The notes under the pieces are model-generated. The model was not told the origin of the DNA, ran no database searches, and worked only from the letters and a program-made list of their open reading frames with translations. Shown here in pieces: positions 35,228-47,975 of a stretch of DNA of 64,000 bases (within the stretch, counting starts at the first letter, position 1; each line of letters starts with the position of its first letter). The stretch spans positions 446,501 to 510,500 of the forward strand of contig JAUIRK010000070.1 of the NCBI GenBank assembly GCA_030549495.1, written 5' to 3'. The position numbers and the translations under genes are program-made. This DNA is from Nectonema munidae. Its lineage: Eukaryota; Nematomorpha; Nectonematoida; Nectonematidae.

Positions 35228-35333
35228 ATGAATTTTTAAAAAAGGAAAGAAGATTGTTGTTTACTTACAAATAAAAATCATTTTTTTCAAGCACACCTTT
35301 GTTTGAGTTTCACCCTACGCCACTGGCCTGAGG

Positions 35334-37700
35334 AAGAATTCACTTGGTTGATATCCAGGTTCAATTTCTGTGAAACTTTTGATAAAAATGGGCTAGGAGA
35401 TAGATTGTAAGAAAAAAGTGAAGATTTTCATCGTAGTAATTATGGAATAGTATCTAATGATGATGAATCACCTAAATCTTCCATCAAAAATATTACTATA
35501 GTGCTATAAAGCTTAATTCAGAGCTCCGATCTTTTTGTCTTGAAAAAGACATTGGAGATGCATTTAATTTTTTTGTAAAGCTTGAACAAATTTAGAATAA
35601 ATATAGCGAGTAGTGGAAAGTGTCGAAAACAATAATCTATAGAATGAAATAAAATATAACAAATCAGTAATTTATTGTGTAATTAAGAAGATTTAAAGTT
35701 AGAAATTACAAATTACAATTGTTTCTCAATATTTAGAGCAAGCGCTCTTCTTCAGGAGTGATGTGAAAGGAGAGGATATTATACTCCATTTTTTCAAACA
35801 AAAATCATGATTAGAATAATAGAATTTCATTTTAAATTTAGCATATATCATCATATTTTTCTTGATAATAAAATGAAGAGTATGTAGTTAATACATAGTT
35901 AATGAGAGTTATCGTCATCACTTTTATCAAAGTTCGCGCTTAAACTACACTACCTTGATAATAAGGAGAAACTTGGTTAGAGGGACAGATTATTATTGGT
36001 GATGAAAGATATAAAATAATTTTTAATAACAGGTGAAATTATTTATAGTCCCCAAAAAAATACAACCCAAGGAAAGAGATCATATAACTTGTTTGCTACA
36101 CATAGCAGAGATCCATGTTTAAACCAGTAACCAGAGAATTTTTTAGGAGCGGATAAATCTAAAAAAAAAAGGTTACAATCAGTGTGCGAAAATCTCTATA
36201 TGTTCTCATTATTTTTTTAATTGGTCATCTGTAAAAGAGAGTGAAAGCTTTGCAAGATAAATCAAGAGTCAGAGATACAGTAAGGATCAAAGTTCAGTGT
36301 GTGACCATATGTGATATCATAATCTTGCGTTGAGAGATTTGGGGAGATGATTGTGAGGCGGAGACCTATTCTCCGAGGGGAACAGGGTAAAACTCACAAA
36401 CAGGTTATTTTCAAAATTATTGAAATGTATGAATTTTGAATGTAATTAAATTTTTAATGGTACAATTTTAATAAATATTAAAAGTATAGCGAAACATTAT
36501 CAAGTCTTTCGGTGTTTTTGGATCCAAATACATTATTTTGTTGGTAATAAAACTTGATCCTCAACTTCTAGTTTTGATTACCTAGCTATTTTTGAAATAT
36601 TTTTCCACTAAACTACATAAAAGTAGTAAATTATCTTCCCTTTCTTTCCTCGTCTTTTTGTGTATCTGGTAAAGCTTTATATGTGGCGATTTCTTCAATT
36701 AATTTTAATTTGCGATGAGAATGTTTGAGTTTTTAATTGTTTTTCCATTTGCTTGTAGTATAGGCGTTACAGCTATTACAGTTCAAATAATAATTATCAG
36801 TTATTTTAAAATTTATTATTGCAATCATTTTCTTGATCAATTTTCGTGTTTGAAACTAAATTGAAAAACTTTTAAATTATATCTTTGTAAAGAAGATTCT
36901 AGTAATTTGAAAGAAAATTTTCAAAACTGTGGTTCAATCATGTTTGCCAGCGCTTTTTTTAATTTTTGCAAAAAAAATGGCTAAATGATTATTTTTGTCT
37001 TTGATAAACTGATTTATACAATCATAATGGTATAAAAGATTTTCAATTATCACATTCATCGTTGGTGTTTAGCATAGTATTCACAAAACTGTTTATAAAT
37101 ATGTTAGAGGAAAAAATTATTACAACAGTTATAATGAATTGCAATATCAAAACAAAATCATTAAAACAATGAAGAATAGTGTAGTCAGTCATAAACAATG
37201 TAATAGGAATGTCTTTTAGAAACACTTAAATTGCAACCATATGATTATAGTGATAATCTTATATATACTAAAAAATACAACATGGTAAATAAGAGTTTAT
37301 AAAAATTAATTTGTAGGTCTCCTATTTTAACTATTATTTTGAAACGCATGAATTATTTCTTCCGCAATTACCGAAAACGGGAAGAATGTCTCCCATCGGA
37401 GAACGGCAAAGTTCGGGTCCATGCAGGACTCTGCTACATATGTGTGGAAATATTTGTACGTATTAGCATTATTGAATTAGGATAAACAGTATAAATGTAT
37501 TCTAAATAGATATTTTTAGTTAAAAAAATCTTGCTTAAGTCATTGTTGACAAAGTACCAACTAACGGATAAATTGACTATTACTACAAACTATTACGTGT
37601 GTTTGACTTCTTACACAAAATCGAGTAGGACAAAAATATACAAAAATGTAATATTTGGTGTGGGACTTTGTAAAATAATTTAAAATCAACTAAAAGATTA
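35334..37700. other. Intergenic stretch with one hammerhead-like hairpin
   Basis: At 35721-35757, minus strand, CTGAAGA is followed by an AGAGC-GCTT-GCTCT hairpin and, after 9 bases, GAAAC: another hammerhead-like layout with a consensus CUGANGA. Nothing else recognisable to 37700. Confidence 0.45.
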
Positions 37701-37709
37701 TTACACGTA

Positions 37710-37735
37710 TACTTTATTCATATGATGATTTATTA
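37710..37735 (-). terminator. Candidate polyadenylation signals of the SoxC gene
   Basis: Two AATAAA hexamers on the minus strand (within 37709-37735), about 125-150 bases after the SoxC stop codon. A reasonable 3' UTR length, not proven. Confidence 0.45.
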
Positions 37736-37858
37736 TTTTTGTGTATTATAGATATGGATAACAAACCAGGCACTTAATTGTTTACATAGTAGATTCTTTA
37801 AATCTTGAATAAATAGACGCTTTGAAAAATAAAATTAGTTACTTTGTGGATAAAAGAA

Positions 37859-38698
37859 TCAAACTATGATACTACTTCCAATCCAGGCATCGTTTATCAA
37901 TTCTGAAACTTCTGGAGTGAAATAGTCAGATATGTCGACCTTTGGAAGATCGGAAAAATCGTAGGAGTACGTGCTGATGTTGGAGCGAATGGAGTCATTG
38001 GATTCATTAGAATCCAATTCTTCGCCTTTGTAAAGAGAGATTTTTTGACTTGTGGAAGATTCACTCATACACACACTCTCACAATCAAAACTTTCGCCAA
38101 TTTCTTCACCATATGGGTAGATAATGGAAGCGGGTGAATGAATTAAGGAGGATGTCTCATTTTCGGATTTCATTTCGCTGGAAGAAGAAATGGAGTTGAA
38201 ATTGAGAGCAAAGAAAGTTTTTATCGAAGTTTTGACGACACTGCGCAAAGTTGATGATGTGGAGCCTTTTTTGCAAAAGAGGCTGCTCTGAGTTTTGGAA
38301 GCATTGCCCTCGTTCTGTTCTTGTGAAGAAAACGGTGCAATGATTTCTTTCTCCTTTTCAAAAATCTTTTTCTTCTTTTTTCGAGGGCAGTATTTGTAGT
38401 CTGGGTATTGCTTGATGTGCTGAAGTTTCAGACGTTCAGCTTCTTGGATAAAAGGATCTTTTTCACTTTGAGCTAAATCATTCCAAGATTGGCCTAAGAT
38501 TTTGCTTATTTGAGCATTATGTATCTCAGGCTCAACTTTTAAGATCTTTCTCCTCTGTATTTGACTCCAAACCATAAAGGCGTTCATTGGTCGTTTGATG
38601 CGATCCTTTTTAGACAGCGTATCACTTCTTGCATTCGTTATTTCCCTCAAACCGCTATCTACTTGTCCAACATCTCCTTCATCAACATTTTTATCCAT
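37859..38698 (-). CDS. SoxC: SoxC-type HMG-box transcription factor (Sox4/11/12 group)
   Basis: Encodes a nuclear DNA-binding regulator. The true ATG is at 38698 ([14 protein letters not shown]), giving 279 residues; the frame is open a few codons further up but only from GTG. The HMG box spans about residues 34-107: [20 protein letters not shown], then [13 protein letters not shown], then [20 protein letters not shown] and [20 protein letters not shown] and PDYKY-PRKK are Sox hallmarks. The SoxC-group signature is the C-terminal motif [20 protein letters not shown], close to vertebrate [20 protein letters not shown]. A Ser-rich middle (about 120-240) separates the two. The gene is intronless in its coding part, usual for SoxC. 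Changes from the usual box include Cys for Arg in KYRPRKK and a Lys run. SoxC proteins in animals act in neural and progenitor differentiation; this role is inferred. Confidence 0.93.
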   Translation of the reverse strand: MDKNVDEGDVGQVDSGLREITNARSDTLSKKDRIKRPMNAFMVWSQIQRRKILKVEPEIHNAQISKILGQSWNDLAQSEKDPFIQEAERLKLQHIKQYPDYKYCPRKKKKKIFEKEKEIIAPFSSQEQNEGNASKTQSSLFCKKGSTSSTLRSVVKTSIKTFFALNFNSISSSSEMKSENETSSLIHSPASIIYPYGEEIGESFDCESVCMSESSTSQKISLYKGEELDSNESNDSIRSNISTYSYDFSDLPKVDISDYFTPEVSELINDAWIGSSIIV

Positions 38699-40540
38699 AG
38701 ATAAAGAAAGCACAGCTTTTAATTTTAATTATTTTAAATATATATTAGGAAACTTATTTTATGAAAGAACAGCAATTAAAATGGATTCTAGAAATTGTCG
38801 GAAGGATGATAACTGGCTTTTTAGCTTAGATACAGAAAGAAGGAATGTTAAAATGAGAGATAATGAGTTTCAAAACTGCTATAACATGCATCGCAAATGA
38901 AGAGAAACCGGCTTTATTGACAACCAACGTCAATCAAACCGGGATAATCCAATGAAATCACAAACCTAAATTAAGTTTATTAGTGGTAAAGTGATTAAGA
39001 ACAATGCCTGCAAAAAGGATGATGAGTTGGGGGAAGAGTGCTGTTGACGAGGCCGATGTAGTGCTTGATGCGATTGGTGAATAAGCGCTGCTGCTTCACT
39101 AAGGCTAAGTAAGATTATGTTGAGGCGGTGGTTGTGAGTAGAAAGGCACAGTGATTGCGCCATTTAAACGCACTCAAGCGAACAGCACACAGGCATTGTA
39201 CTTCTTCTTGTCATCCTCATTCTAGCTTCTATTGAGGAGGAAGGCTTTGGAATCTTGAAAAAGCGTAAAGAGAGACGCTAGCGAACACGGAAAAGTAATG
39301 GGCGTTCGCATTTCTGAAGGTATAATCATCATAATTACCACTACTTCTACTTGTGTAATAGTATGTTAACATTGAACTAAAGGATCGCCTTAATTTACAA
39401 ACTTTCATACTCAGTTTCTAGCTAGACTGTGAGCAAACCCCAAACTTGTGGTCGAAATGAAGGATCCCTTTAAGTCCCGTCATCCCAGAACTCAAAAGTA
39501 AAGTGAATCTTTAGAAGGAAAATTTTGTGAAGAGATCTTAATATACGGCATTTTCAACTTGAATGCAATACTTTTATTTTTATTAGAAAAACTAGTTTTC
39601 AAGTTTTATTTGTACTCCAAAATTTTTTTTATTTGTGTTCTAAAAAAATTAATTCATGCTCATTCATTGTTATGGATCACTTGAAGAAGAAGCACCCCAA
39701 ACATTTATGCTCATTCTTCATGTGAACACTCTTAGAGTTGCTGTTCTTCAGAGCTCTCTTCATATGAACACTTTGCGGGTAAACAAAGAGTAAGCTTTCC
39801 CCGCATGATGCATTATGGGTGTTTGATCTTCATGTGATCCGTTATCATCATAGCGGTTTAGTTTTGCTTTGATATGTAATTTTGCGCTTCTTTCAACATA
39901 ATTTTTGATTTTATCAGTGCATTAAATCTCCATAAAATATTTTTTTCTAACAACATGATGGGCCATGAGAGGAGCTTTGCTAGCATTTCTCAATCTTGGT
40001 GAACAATTCATTTTGCAGTGGCTTAGTTTTTTCAGATAGGGGACTATATATATTCTGGCATAGAATAAGACTCTGTTGTTAAAACAGGATCTATATTTAT
40101 CTTAAAATGGATATCTACAGCTCAAGCTTAATCAAGGTTAGTTTGATTTTTAAAACAAGAATTGTACTTGATAACCGGATAGGATTTTATTTTTAATGCT
40201 TTTTTATATTGAACACATTCAGAAAAAAATATTTTTAAGAAAAATAGTTATGAAAGCACCCATAGTCCACTCTTATTCTACATCTGCCACCGATAAGAGG
40301 TTGAACAGCCCTGTTAGTTATGTAGGAAAAATGTATATTGTCTAGAAATTTTGTGAATTCATATCTTCGTGGATTGACTAATCTAAAAATTTTATAGACT
40401 GAATAATGTCAAACATAGATAAAAAAAGATGGAAAATCTGAAGATCTCGTCCCCAATATTTTCGATCTAAGGATCCTTTATCCAAGATTATAGGCGTATT
40501 CAGCCTATTTTTTTTATGATTTTAAAACTCAAACATACCT
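38699..40540. other. SoxC upstream region; no gene recognised
   Basis: Contains the SoxC 5' flank. A somewhat GC-richer patch at 38980-39300 (CpG-containing, GAAGGCTTTGG near 39240) could belong to the 5' UTR or promoter, but no TATA box or initiator can be assigned. Nothing else recognised. Confidence 0.4.
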
Positions 40541-40546
40541 TGCTTA

Positions 40547-40670
40547 CCCATTTACGGCCAATGTTCCTATTTTGGAACATAAGTAATTTCATCTTCGTCT
40601 GCTTTTTTCAATGACTTTGAATATAAATCGTCTGCGTTTTTTAGATATCGTCTGCTTTGCTTGGCCTTAA
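40547..40670 (-). mobile_element. piggyBac-type MITE, copy 2a (split by copy 2b)
   Basis: Minus-orientation copy whose last five bases (ATGGG) now lie at 40805-40809, beyond copy 2b, followed by TTAA at 40810-40813. It carries GCAGACGA motifs and the palindrome GTTCCTATTTTGGAAC at 40563-40578. Its left flank is CTTA/TTAC rather than TTAA, so that side has decayed. Confidence 0.85.
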
Positions 40671-40800
40671 CCCATTTAAGACCAAGCAAAGCAGACGATA
40701 TCTAAAAAAACGCAGACGATTTTTATTCAAAGTCATTGAAAAAAGCAGACGAAGATGAAATTACTTATGTTCCCAAATGGGAACATTGGTCTTAAATGGG
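40671..40800 (+). mobile_element. piggyBac-type MITE, copy 2b, inserted in copy 2a
   Basis: 130 bp, CCCATTTAAGACCA at the left and TGGTCTTAAATGGG at the right, flanked by TTAA (40667-40670 and 40801-40804). The host TTAA is the one inside the terminal repeat of copy 2a. Three GCAGACGA motifs and the palindrome GTTCCCAAATGGGAAC at 40769-40784. Together 2a and 2b form a near-perfect inverted repeat of about 250 bp. Confidence 0.88.
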
Positions 40801-40813
40801 TTAAATGGGTTAA

Positions 40814-42700
40814 ATTTGAAGCGGGTTTTTCTCAGACCTCCCAATTAATCTTTAACTCTATTACTCAACCCTTATTCAATTTACATAATTTAATGCTTTA
40901 AAAACTGCCAAAATTTATTTATAACTTTACTTATGAAAAAAGAAAATATTGGAAAGTGTATTGTTTTGTTAAAAATTGAACTAATTTTGCGTGAAATAAC
41001 AAATCTCATCATGCAATAAAAATCTTCTCCTTCTATTGATGAAATCCCGTCATACTAAAGTTTCCTTTGAAAAAGACTAATATATGAATACAAAATCATA
41101 TAAGGTAGGTTTCAACCCAATTGAATAAAATGAAATATGAAATTAGTTGGCGATAGTAAAAAGTTGGATATCACAAGGCCACAGAGAACGCTGAATGTTA
41201 CCTAAGAGATGAACGGCTTTCATGAAAAGAAAATAGATCAAATTTGGGTACTGTTAAAAGCTTAACAGAATATCAGTTTGAAAAAACTAGTTCAGTCAAA
41301 AATATGGATTTTAATGGTGCAGTGGAGTTTTTATTCGGCGATTTTCGGAATTCAACAGCGATCGGCATGTCCCTCGTTTTGTATCGGCTTTAGGAAAAAC
41401 TTTCAAACCCACATAATTGGCATTACTAAATTTCACTTGCAATTTCCAATACACGAAATTTTTGCCATTTGTATGGCGCTTGAATGACAATTGAAATGCA
41501 TATTAGCATTAGTTGCAGCTTATTTTATACAAAAACTCCGTCTGTGTTGTACGTATCTAAAAATTGCAGCTACCCTGCATATGGCATTAAACTTAATATT
41601 TTTGGGCTTTCGAAAGGGCGGATTTTTGGTAATGAGAGTTTTGGAAAGTTGAGATCATCAAATGTTCATTCATTCATCCAAATTAAGCGAATTTAAAAAC
41701 TTTTAGGTTATATGAAGTTTAATTCACTTTATTACGTTTGCTGATGACTGTTTTTATAAAATTGTTCCAAACAAATTTTCTGAATAAACTCTTTATTTTT
41801 ATTTCAATTTTAAAAATAATATTTATACGCGCGAAACACTTTTTGAAATTAATGAAAATATTATTATACTACGCCATTTAAAGTGATTTAAATTATGAGC
41901 CGTTATCTTCCGTGTCCAACCTCTTAAGGTTTTGGGAGTATGTGATGTATAATATTGCAAAGCAGTTTGAATGAACCTTGAATTCCAAAATATGAATGGA
42001 ACTCTTTTTATTAAAATATAAATTAGAAGTGTTTTATATATTGCGTATATAGCTCGCAGAGAAGAATGAAAGATTTTTTTGCTACAATTATGTCATTATA
42101 CCTAATTAAGTCTATGTAAACATAATTGCATCAGCATTGAAACATTTGAGTTACTCGTATGCAATAAGGCTTTTTAATAACACATTTTGCCTGTCATTGA
42201 AGATCGTGGAATTGAAATACGTTCATCATACTTGAACAAACACACCCAAAAAGCCTAAAACTCAAAGTCTAAATAAAATGTAATCTTTAAAAGATGAAAA
42301 TATTGGTCTTATAGATCCAACTTTTTTATATGAAAATGAAAAGAAACAGTTCAAAAGTTGCTTTTAAAATTTCCACTTTGCATATTGAAGCATTTCTATA
42401 TTCCAGAGATTTCTTGCCACAAATTATGTGCATAATGAGAATAAATTATGACTTTTCCTTGTTATTAAATTTGTTCAAGATAATTTCGATATACACAAAA
42501 AAATTTTATAAATCATTTTATTATCAATTTAAAAATTTTATAGATTTTATTTGCGTTATCCATCCCGAACAGCTTTTGTTGTGCAAGCTAGAAATGTTTC
42601 AAAACTCACTAAAGTATTTATAGTCAATTATTCAATGACTTCTTTGTTTATTTTACGTTCAGAAAAAAAATAATAAGTTTGGATTATGTTTATTTTGACT
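40814..42700. other. Gene-free AT-rich stretch
   Basis: Several short open frames (for example near 41278-41696 and 42330-42623) have no recognisable content. No element ends seen. Confidence 0.45.
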
Positions 42701-42704
42701 ACAC

Positions 42705-43330
42705 CATGAGCTAGAATGAGTAAATGCTCGAGAATTTATCTAGAAAAGAGATGCAATACTCCCTCCCAATTCTATCATAATTACGCAACCAAACGCTGAA
42801 ATTCATTCTTGAGTCTGGCTTCAATTTAGATCTTTCTAATAATTTTGGAAGATCAAAATTTGGACAGAGATCCAGTATTTTTGTTCCTTAATTTTAAGGA
42901 AACATTATCCTATTTCTGCCATTAATCATAACAAGGTTATGCATTCAAAACTTATTGAGAATACTACTTGTAACGGTCAAAAATCTCTCGCATTCAAGGA
43001 AGAGTTGAAGTTAATTCTTGACACTAACTCAGAATACAAATCTCTTGTGTAATTATGGATAACGCTCCATTTCATAAAAAAAAAAAGCATGAAAAATTTT
43101 GTCTCGACACCAACAACTATGTTTTTTATCGTCTTTTAGTTTTATGTTGAATCCAATAGAGAATAATCATAAAGTCAAAAGTGAAAGAAAAGTTGACTTC
43201 ACCCAAATCCTTAAAGACAATAATTTAGAACTACTTTGAAGAAGTTGAAATAAGTGATTTTCAAAATTTCTCTCTACATATGCTTCACAATTTAACTTTG
43301 ACAGGTGAAGCATATAATTTCCAAAAATTT
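42705..43330 (+). pseudogene. Tc1/IS630-type transposase pseudogene
   Basis: Broken coding sequence of a DDE transposase. Pieces in order: ILESGFNLDLSNNFGRSKFG (family DESGFNLH---YGRS-G; the first catalytic Asp is replaced by Leu), then ISAINHNKVMHSKLI, FKEELKLILD, then IMDNAPFHKKKKHEK (the second catalytic Asp in DNAPFH), and LNPIENNHKVKSERK (family P-LNPIE---S--K; the third acidic residue Glu is present). Frame changes are needed near 42890 and 43050 and after HEK. The N-terminal DNA-binding domain and the terminal repeats were not found. Confidence 0.7.
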
Positions 43331-43350
43331 TATTACTAATTTTAATTGTC

Positions 43351-43482
43351 GGCAGGTGGCTTAGTGGTAGGAGCGTAGGGTCTTGATCTAAATGGTGTGA
43401 GTTCGATTCCTGATCGTGACTATCCTTACCATCTGTCCAGCTATAGAAGATTATTCTTCCCTATGGATGCGATACCGACAAC
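43351..43482 (+). mobile_element. tRNA-derived SINE (family B)
   Basis: A-box TGGCTTAGTGGTAGG and B-box GAGTTCGATTCCTG stand at tRNA-like spacing, but the sequence after the B-box does not pair with the 5' end, so it is a SINE, not a tRNA gene. The body continues with CCTTACCATCTGTCC and ATGCGATACCGACAAC. Confidence 0.6.
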
Positions 43483-43832
43483 TAAAAAATATATTTCAGT
43501 TTCAATTTTTGTACATGGTAACCAAGTTTTTTAAGGAGGGATTTTTGTAGATGTCATTAAGTGAAAGTAAGTATAATTGAAAAAACTAAATTATAATGAA
43601 AAAACAAATTCCAAATAGAAAGAGAAGCATTTGAAATGAAAAAAGAAGAATTTAAAGCTAATATATATTTAATAAGAAACTGTTTTATAGGCAACAAATA
43701 TTAAAAATTTCAGATTTTAAAATGGAGTGAGAAGCATATATAGTTAGTTCGCGGGAGGCTGATCCCCTTCTTCTCTTTTTAAAATTATGTAAGAAGGAGA
43801 AGAATAAAGGGTATAATAGTAAAATAAGAGAA

Positions 43833-45038
<1,206 letters not shown>

Positions 45039-45840
45039 GCCTATCAGTAAGAGGCAATATATTTATTAATTCTAAATTAATTTTCTGATACACAATTACT
45101 TCACCAGAATTAGGCTTTTAACCCAAAAAACCTCTACTTCCAAAGGACGAAGCGAACAATATTTTATGTAAAAAAATGTATATAAATTTGGGAGATCACA
45201 AGAACAATACATTATTATTATTACTCCAATGTTTTCATATTAAGAATATCGATGTTGACATGAAGAATATCTAACCCAAATTTGTTTATGTGTACATTTG
45301 TAGCTCCGTTTTCGTAATATGAAAATAAGTAAGGCAAAATTTTTTATAGCAAAAAATATTTATCACTAACGTATATAAAAGTCTATACTATAAAAAAATA
45401 TCTAAAAATTTTTCATTCCTGCAATACTGTTCTTAATTTATGTGATAGCTATGAAAAGCATTAATTCTGAAAGGGTCACGCTACATAAGTTCTTATATAC
45501 GTCAAAAATTCTTTTATTCAATGAAAAATATGCCATGTATAGATCCGAAAAATTTATCACATATAGAATGTCCACTCCTCTGTCTTTAAGGTTAAGATTC
45601 TACGTTCGACCCTTTTGACATTAAAGCAAGAATTTATAGTATAACAGACTTTTGGCGGTTGAAAGACTCGACTCATTCATATACTTTTAAAGGAAGTGAA
45701 TATTTTAAGTTGTATTATTTTTATATGAAGGAAAAAAACTTGGCATTAAAATTACAAGCATAGGAGGCAGGCATATACGATTTCTATAAGCAAAATAAAT
45801 TCAATTTCTATAAGCATTCTGTAAGCGTAAAAAGGTCGAC
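45039..45840. other. Gene-free AT-rich stretch
   Basis: No gene or repeat recognised. Confidence 0.45.
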
Positions 45841-45846
45841 GTATTG

Positions 45847-46010
45847 TGAAGTGTTTTCATAAGAAGGCACATTTACACCTCTCGTGTGGAACAATGAAAA
45901 AAGAAGGTCCCATACTGGTTTTAACTTAAGAACTTGTGGGATTGAACCCAGAGATCTATAGACAAGATACTTCTATCTTACTTGAAAAGTATCTACTTAC
46001 GCTATATAAT
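45847..46010 (-). mobile_element. Diverged tRNA-derived SINE (family A)
   Basis: GTGTTTTCATAAGAAGGCAC and GTGGGATTGAACCCAGAGAT match the family A tail and B-box in minus orientation. More diverged than the other copies. Confidence 0.55.
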
Positions 46011-47020
46011 GACAAATTGCAAGCGTGTTTACAAAATATCGATAAATTTCTGCTCACCCTGGAAATTTAAAAGCAACAGAGTGAGAAAGAGTGCGCGAAG
46101 GGTAAACTTTACAGACCGTTCTCGATAGATAGACTAGTTTCTTTCTTGCACATATGGGCTTTTTAAATAAAAGTTCATATATATATATCGGGCAAAGAAG
46201 TCGATGATTATATAAAATTGCATTAGATTTTTTTATAAAAATATAAATTATATAGTAATTATATTTTGACTATAATCATGTATTTCTAAGTATTTTAACT
46301 AAACTAATTAATTTCATTTTGAGCAAATTTGAAGGAAATGAATTATATCTGTTAAAATTACCAGAGTTATTTTATTAAATTCTATAACTAGGATTCTTTC
46401 AATTCAAAATTACATGTTTTATATTTAAAAAAGTAAATTTAAGCCAAAAGGTCAAAAATATTTTGTTCTTTAAGGATTTATAGGAATATAACGTTTTTAA
46501 AATCTTTAGGCAAAAAGTTGACAACGCTTACAAGTCTTTTGCTTTAATTCGCGCATCTTGGCAAGCAAGAGAGAAAAGGATAGTCATATATTGAGGCATA
46601 TTTCATTAAGATGCTGGTGAAAACATAAATAAGTCCTTTTTGTTCAAGAATTAAGTATGCCTACGTTTTGGCTTGAAAAAACATAAATCTCAATTGTCAA
46701 AACAAACCTTACATAATCGTTTATTGCTTTTGACATTTACCTCCAACAGTCGTTCTCTGGCTCACTCATTCTCTGTATTCGAGGGAAGGCTGGCGTGTAA
46801 TTACATCTTAAACATCTATGAAAGCAGAAACAAACCTACAGAGGGAACTCACACCACCGCCATACCTTGCAGAGTGAGAGCGTCTTTTCTATGCGCGTAC
46901 TCAAGCGAATGATTGAAACGTGCTTCTGTAATTAAAGTCAGTTTAGTGGAGTGTATAGTTTACAACTAGTGCACACATCTCTTCATCATTACACATGATC
47001 ACACACATCATAAAATCTCC
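46011..47020. other. Gene-free stretch
   Basis: No recognisable gene. A less AT-rich patch at 46730-46920 has an open frame without known motifs. Confidence 0.4.
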
Positions 47021-47023
47021 ATA

Positions 47024-47169
47024 CGGGTGTGATTAAGGTTGGTTGGATACTTGGCTTTGATACCACAAGGTCTTGGGTTCGATCCAGCATATAACTTATT
47101 TGCTCATAGTTCAACACAAAAACACATTTTTGATGAAAACCCTCAAAAGTACCTTTACCTTTTTACCTT
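47024..47169 (+). mobile_element. tRNA-derived SINE (family A)
   Basis: GATTAAGGTTGGTTGG, then GTCTTGGGTTCGATCC (B-box), then GATGAAAACCCTC and a tail of CTTTACCTTTTTACC. It stands directly upstream of the (AC)n tract. Confidence 0.8.
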
Positions 47170-47212
47170 CATAAATTTAGATACACAGACGCACACCAGA
47201 AGAAACAAACAG

Positions 47213-47975
<763 letters not shown>

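Larger units (their letters stand above)
33351..35325 (+). mobile_element. hAT DNA transposon, ZMYM1-like, both ends present
   Basis: Left end CAGAGGCGTA and right end TACGCCACTG (other strand CAGTGGCGTA) with matching CAAAGGTGTGC/CTAGGTGTGCGG subterminal blocks. A perfect 8-bp target duplication GCCTGAGG lies at 33343-33350 and 35326-35333. At 1,975 bp it is shorter than a full ZMYM1-type hAT. Most of the transposase 3' half is missing. A 113-bp insert lies at 34143-34255. Confidence 0.93.

Noticed and set aside
38711-38713. GTG as the SoxC start
   Set aside because: Eukaryotic initiation at GTG is rare and an ATG stands five codons downstream.
43351-43420. Functional tRNA gene
   Set aside because: A and B boxes are present but the acceptor stem does not form; a body follows as in a SINE.
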